Source: Collinsella aerofaciens (GTDB lineage: Bacteria > Actinomycetota > Coriobacteriia > Coriobacteriales > Coriobacteriaceae). From it: 52,394 nucleotides of DNA. The notes below the pieces were generated by a model. That model was not told the origin of the DNA, did not search any database, and saw only the letters and a list, made by a program, of their open reading frames with translations. The stretch covers positions 10,663-63,056 of the forward strand of contig JAJXHK010000009.1 in assembly GCA_021639365.1 (NCBI GenBank). The letters run 5' to 3'. This document shows, in pieces, positions 49,957 to 52,394 of this stretch (position 1 is the stretch's first letter; each line of letters begins with the position of its first letter). The position numbers were made by a program, and so were the translations under genes.

Positions 49957-50400
49957 ATGGCAAAAGAGGGAAAGAAGCCGATCGGCAAGATTGTCCTGGG
50001 CGTCATCGTGGTGCTGGTTATCGTCGGTGCCGTGGGTTCTATGGGTGTCAATTCAACCGATTCGTCTGCTAGCGATTCGGCAAAACCTGCCGAGGCGACA
50101 CAGCAGGCTGAGGAGCAAAAAGAACCGCAAGAACCGTATATCATTGCTGACGAGGCTGAAGACATCTCCAATCAGTTTGCCTATAAGATCACGGGCACGC
50201 TGACCAATAACACGGACAAGGAAAAGAGCTACATTCAGATTGAGTATGTTCTGTATGATGCCGATGGCAACCAAGTTGGAACGGCTCTTGCAAACACCAA
50301 CCATCTGAAGGCGGGCGGCTCCTGGAAGTTCGAGGCACTGGGTACGGTGTCTCCCGACCAGGTTGCTAGCTGGAAGCGTTCGGACGTAAGCGGTTTCTAG
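49957..50400 (+). CDS. Membrane-anchored FxLYD-type protein
   Basis: 147 residues. One N-terminal membrane helix (about 10-30) after a Lys-rich start, then an Asp/Ser/Glu/Gln-rich linker, then a small beta domain (about 70-147) with YKITGTLTNNTDKEKSYIQI and YVLYDADGNQVGTALANTN. That is the plan of FxLYD domains: surface proteins of unknown role. Translation may be limited by the 14-bp hairpin covering the ribosome site. The HTH-type gene follows after 32 nt. Confidence 0.75.
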   Translation: MAKEGKKPIGKIVLGVIVVLVIVGAVGSMGVNSTDSSASDSAKPAEATQQAEEQKEPQEPYIIADEAEDISNQFAYKITGTLTNNTDKEKSYIQIEYVLYDADGNQVGTALANTNHLKAGGSWKFEALGTVSPDQVASWKRSDVSGF

Positions 50401-50432
50401 CATGTTGCATGCACTGGGGGAGGTGAAGTCGT

Positions 50433-50855
50433 ATGCCCGATAAAAAGCTGACCGAGGAGTTGCTCAATGAGCTTCTCGATGCGCCGAACATCGATGGCTA
50501 TATCAGGGAGCACGACTTTGCCGCCCCGTCGCTTTCGGACTACCTTAAGCAGCTGCTGCAGGAAAAGGGCTTAGAGCGCTCGCGCGTGGTACGCATGGCC
50601 GACCTCAACGAGACCTTTGGTTATCAGATTTTTACCGGTGCGCGCCACCCAAGCCGTAATAAGGTGCTGCAGATTGCCTTTGCGATGGCGCTGACGCTCA
50701 AAGAGGCCAACCGTGCACTGACGGCTGCCGGGGTAAGCGTCCTTAACTGCAAGGATCGCCGTGATGCGATTATCATCTTTTGTATCGATCGCGGGTGCAG
50801 CCTCCAAAAGGTCAACGAGGAGCTGTATCGCTTTGGCGAGGAGACGGTGAGTTAG
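50433..50855 (+). CDS. HTH (XRE-like) protein paired with a kinase gene
   Basis: 140 residues. The centre SRVVRMADLNETFGYQIFTG with SRNKVLQIAFAMALTLKEAN resembles an XRE-like helix-turn-helix. The C-terminal CKDRRDAIIIFCIDRG part is typical of a Gram-positive family found directly upstream of Ser/Thr protein kinases. It may be a regulator or substrate of the kinase; this is inferred from the gene pairing. GGGGGAGGTGAAG precedes the ATG at 50433. Confidence 0.65.
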   Translation: MPDKKLTEELLNELLDAPNIDGYIREHDFAAPSLSDYLKQLLQEKGLERSRVVRMADLNETFGYQIFTGARHPSRNKVLQIAFAMALTLKEANRALTAAGVSVLNCKDRRDAIIIFCIDRGCSLQKVNEELYRFGEETVS

Positions 50856-50953
50856 CGACTGATATCTGAGCCGGCGGGGCTGCCGAACAACGATGCAAGC
50901 GAACGGGGCGCGGCTGCCATGGGGTGTCTGCGCCCTGCGCTATGATGGAGGCT

Positions 50954-52333
50954 ATGGATACTCAGACCACAACATATTCCGATGACGAGCTGACTGCAGC
51001 GCTTGCCGAGCACCTGGCGTCGCTCGGTCGCGACGACAGCTATCGCGTGGAGCGTGTACTTAAGCGCTCGTCCGTTGAAACAACCGAGCTCGTGTGCTTT
51101 GAAGGAACCGGCGGTGGTTCGCTCGGCCCCTTTGTCCGTAAACGCATCGATGCTTCGGCTCAAATCGGCGGGGCATACGAGCGTCTGCTTGCCGCTCAGC
51201 GGGCAGGCAGGCGTTTTGAGCACCTGCCCAGAATCGTCGATTGTCGTCGTGTGGGCGACGAGCTCAACGTGGTTATGGAATACATCGAAGGGGAGACGCT
51301 CGGGGCGCTGGTGGACCGTCTGGGAGCCACCCCCGATTATGCGCACGAAATGTATCCTGCCCTATGCGATGCCGTGGGTGAGCTCCACGCCGGTTTTGCA
51401 ATGGCGGGGGAGACGTCGGCGCCGGTGATCCATCGCGACCTCAAGCCGTCGAATATCATCGTGACGGGTGCCAACTATACGCCTGATGACGGCCTGACGT
51501 TTTCGTCGCTGGTGATTATTGACTTGGGGATCGCGCGCGTGTGGCGCGCTGGCGCCGATGCCGACACCGTCAAGTTCGGCACGCGACCCTATGCGCCACC
51601 CGAGCAGTATGGGTTTGGGCAGACGAGCGTGCGCAGCGACGTCTACGCACTGGGCGCCCTGTTGTTCTTCTGCTTGACGGGAGTCGACCCTAAACCAGGG
51701 CTCGACATGCGCGAGCAATGCGAGGCGCGTGGCATTCCCACCCCACTTGCCGATGCCGTCTGCATGTCGATGGCGCTCGACCCGGCCAAGCGTTTTGCGA
51801 GTGCGGAAGCGTTGGGACGGGCGACGCGCACGGCATACGATCTGAGCCGCCCCGTGCGGCCTCCTACACCTGCGCCTGTCCGTACTCCGGCCTCGGAGAC
51901 GGTGTTGATGCTCCAAGGGCTCCAGAACCCCGCAGGGCTTCCTAGGCCTGCCGCCTCCGCTGCATGCGGTCTGCTCTCTCGCGTTCCGGAGTCTCTGGGG
52001 CGCATTTGGAATACGCTTGTCTGCTTCTCCCTACTTGTGTTCTTTGCCGGAAGTCACTTTGCCGTCTTTCACCCCACGGGAGCAAACCAAAGCTACCCGA
52101 CGTGGTTTCTCATAATCGAGTATTTTTTCTTTGTCGATGGCCTTATGGTGCTTATGCATTTTGCGCTGCTCGATAAGCGCCGTCTTCGTCGGCGATTCGC
52201 ACTGCTCGACAGCTATCGCGGCAAGAAACTCGCGAAACTCTGGCTCAAGGCATTGGGTGTGCTGCTCCTATGCATGATCGTCATAGTCGCGGTTGCCAAT
52301 GCGACCGGCGTCGTCGATACCTCCGCTACCTAA
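50954..52333 (+). CDS. Membrane-anchored Ser/Thr protein kinase
   Basis: 459 residues. Residues 25-310 form a Hanks-type kinase: VRKRID with the ATP Lys near 63, catalytic loop HRDLKPSN at 160-167, DLG (in place of DFG) at 190-192 and KFGTRPYAPPEQYG in the activation segment. SDVYALG follows. Two or three membrane helices at the C-terminus (about 355-455) anchor it; no PASTA domain is present. The start may be 50954 or the ATGs at 50942/50945; GGAGG lies at 50947. It is 98 nt after the HTH gene, its probable partner. Confidence 0.85.
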   Translation: MDTQTTTYSDDELTAALAEHLASLGRDDSYRVERVLKRSSVETTELVCFEGTGGGSLGPFVRKRIDASAQIGGAYERLLAAQRAGRRFEHLPRIVDCRRVGDELNVVMEYIEGETLGALVDRLGATPDYAHEMYPALCDAVGELHAGFAMAGETSAPVIHRDLKPSNIIVTGANYTPDDGLTFSSLVIIDLGIARVWRAGADADTVKFGTRPYAPPEQYGFGQTSVRSDVYALGALLFFCLTGVDPKPGLDMREQCEARGIPTPLADAVCMSMALDPAKRFASAEALGRATRTAYDLSRPVRPPTPAPVRTPASETVLMLQGLQNPAGLPRPAASAACGLLSRVPESLGRIWNTLVCFSLLVFFAGSHFAVFHPTGANQSYPTWFLIIEYFFFVDGLMVLMHFALLDKRRLRRRFALLDSYRGKKLAKLWLKALGVLLLCMIVIVAVANATGVVDTSAT

Positions 52334-52353
52334 AAGAAAGGCTCTGTTAGACC

Positions 52354-52382
52354 AGGATTGACATACATGTGTCCCCACGGTG
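52354..52382 (+). promoter_or_regulatory. Possible promoter at the right edge
   Basis: TTGACA occurs near 52359 with an A+T-rich CATAT about 19 bp downstream. It would serve a gene beyond the window. Only the -35 is convincing. Confidence 0.2.
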
Positions 52383-52394
52383 CCATATCGTTAG

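Overview
The window is a 52.4 kb piece of a high-G+C bacterial chromosome. Gene content suggests a gut member of the Coriobacteriia, most likely Collinsella: an L-lactate dehydrogenase, an N-acetylated diaminopimelate route, DUF3793 beside flavodoxin, YolD with a Y-family polymerase, and an amino-acid ABC permease carrying an extra secreted N-terminal domain. The genus is inferred from family recognition, not from a search. Genes are tightly packed, both strands are used, and no rRNA, tRNA, CRISPR array, complete IS or prophage was seen.

Layout. 0-5 kb: partial UreE-like gene, HAD phosphatase, PerR-like regulator, and rnhA, an oxidoreductase and acylphosphatase on the minus strand. 5-8 kb: LysR regulator divergent from an O-acetylhomoserine sulfhydrylase (metY) whose leader contains a 17-codon Cys-containing ORF, then a secreted protein. 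8-13.5 kb: ketopantoate-reductase-like and cyclase-like genes, a ferredoxin-type aldo/keto reductase, a second Gfo/Idh oxidoreductase and endonuclease IV; the last two are each preceded by a copy of an 84-bp covarying hairpin repeat. 13.5-17 kb: amino-acid ABC importer. 17-21 kb: flavodoxin/DUF3793, a metal-binding HMA protein behind a CsoR-like operator, and a Y-family polymerase/YolD pair behind LexA boxes. 21-26 kb: pgi, then a minus-strand cluster of a VirD4-like ATPase, a ClpP-like protease and an unknown protein. 26-31 kb: two HAD phosphatases and a PfkB sugar kinase, a 230-bp inverted-repeat element, tatD and tcdA. 31-34 kb: a candidate LexA-controlled type I toxin-antitoxin, an SdpR/SdpI-like pair and ettA. 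34-44 kb: two low-complexity proteins, nadE, an aminotransferase, ldh, a lipase-like DUF2974 protein and a nucleoid-associated protein. 44-49.5 kb: lysine/DAP cluster dapD(H)-dapB-dapA/lysA under a lysine riboswitch, divergent from an M20 deacetylase. 49.5-52.4 kb: small membrane proteins and an HTH/Ser-Thr-kinase pair.

How genes work together. The DAP cluster, the M20 deacetylase and possibly the aminotransferase at 39.1 kb could supply most steps of the acetylase branch to meso-DAP and lysine. Two sites resembling Gram-positive LexA boxes, one before the Y-family polymerase and one inside the promoter of a 28-residue membrane peptide, suggest that the SOS response controls both mutagenic repair and a toxin. 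Several intergenic regions carry palindromic or structured repeats (GGGACAGGTT-type elements, the 84-bp twin hairpins, a 31-bp terminal-inverted-repeat element at 29.2 kb and a large nested hairpin at 43.9 kb). These are the least explained parts of the sequence.
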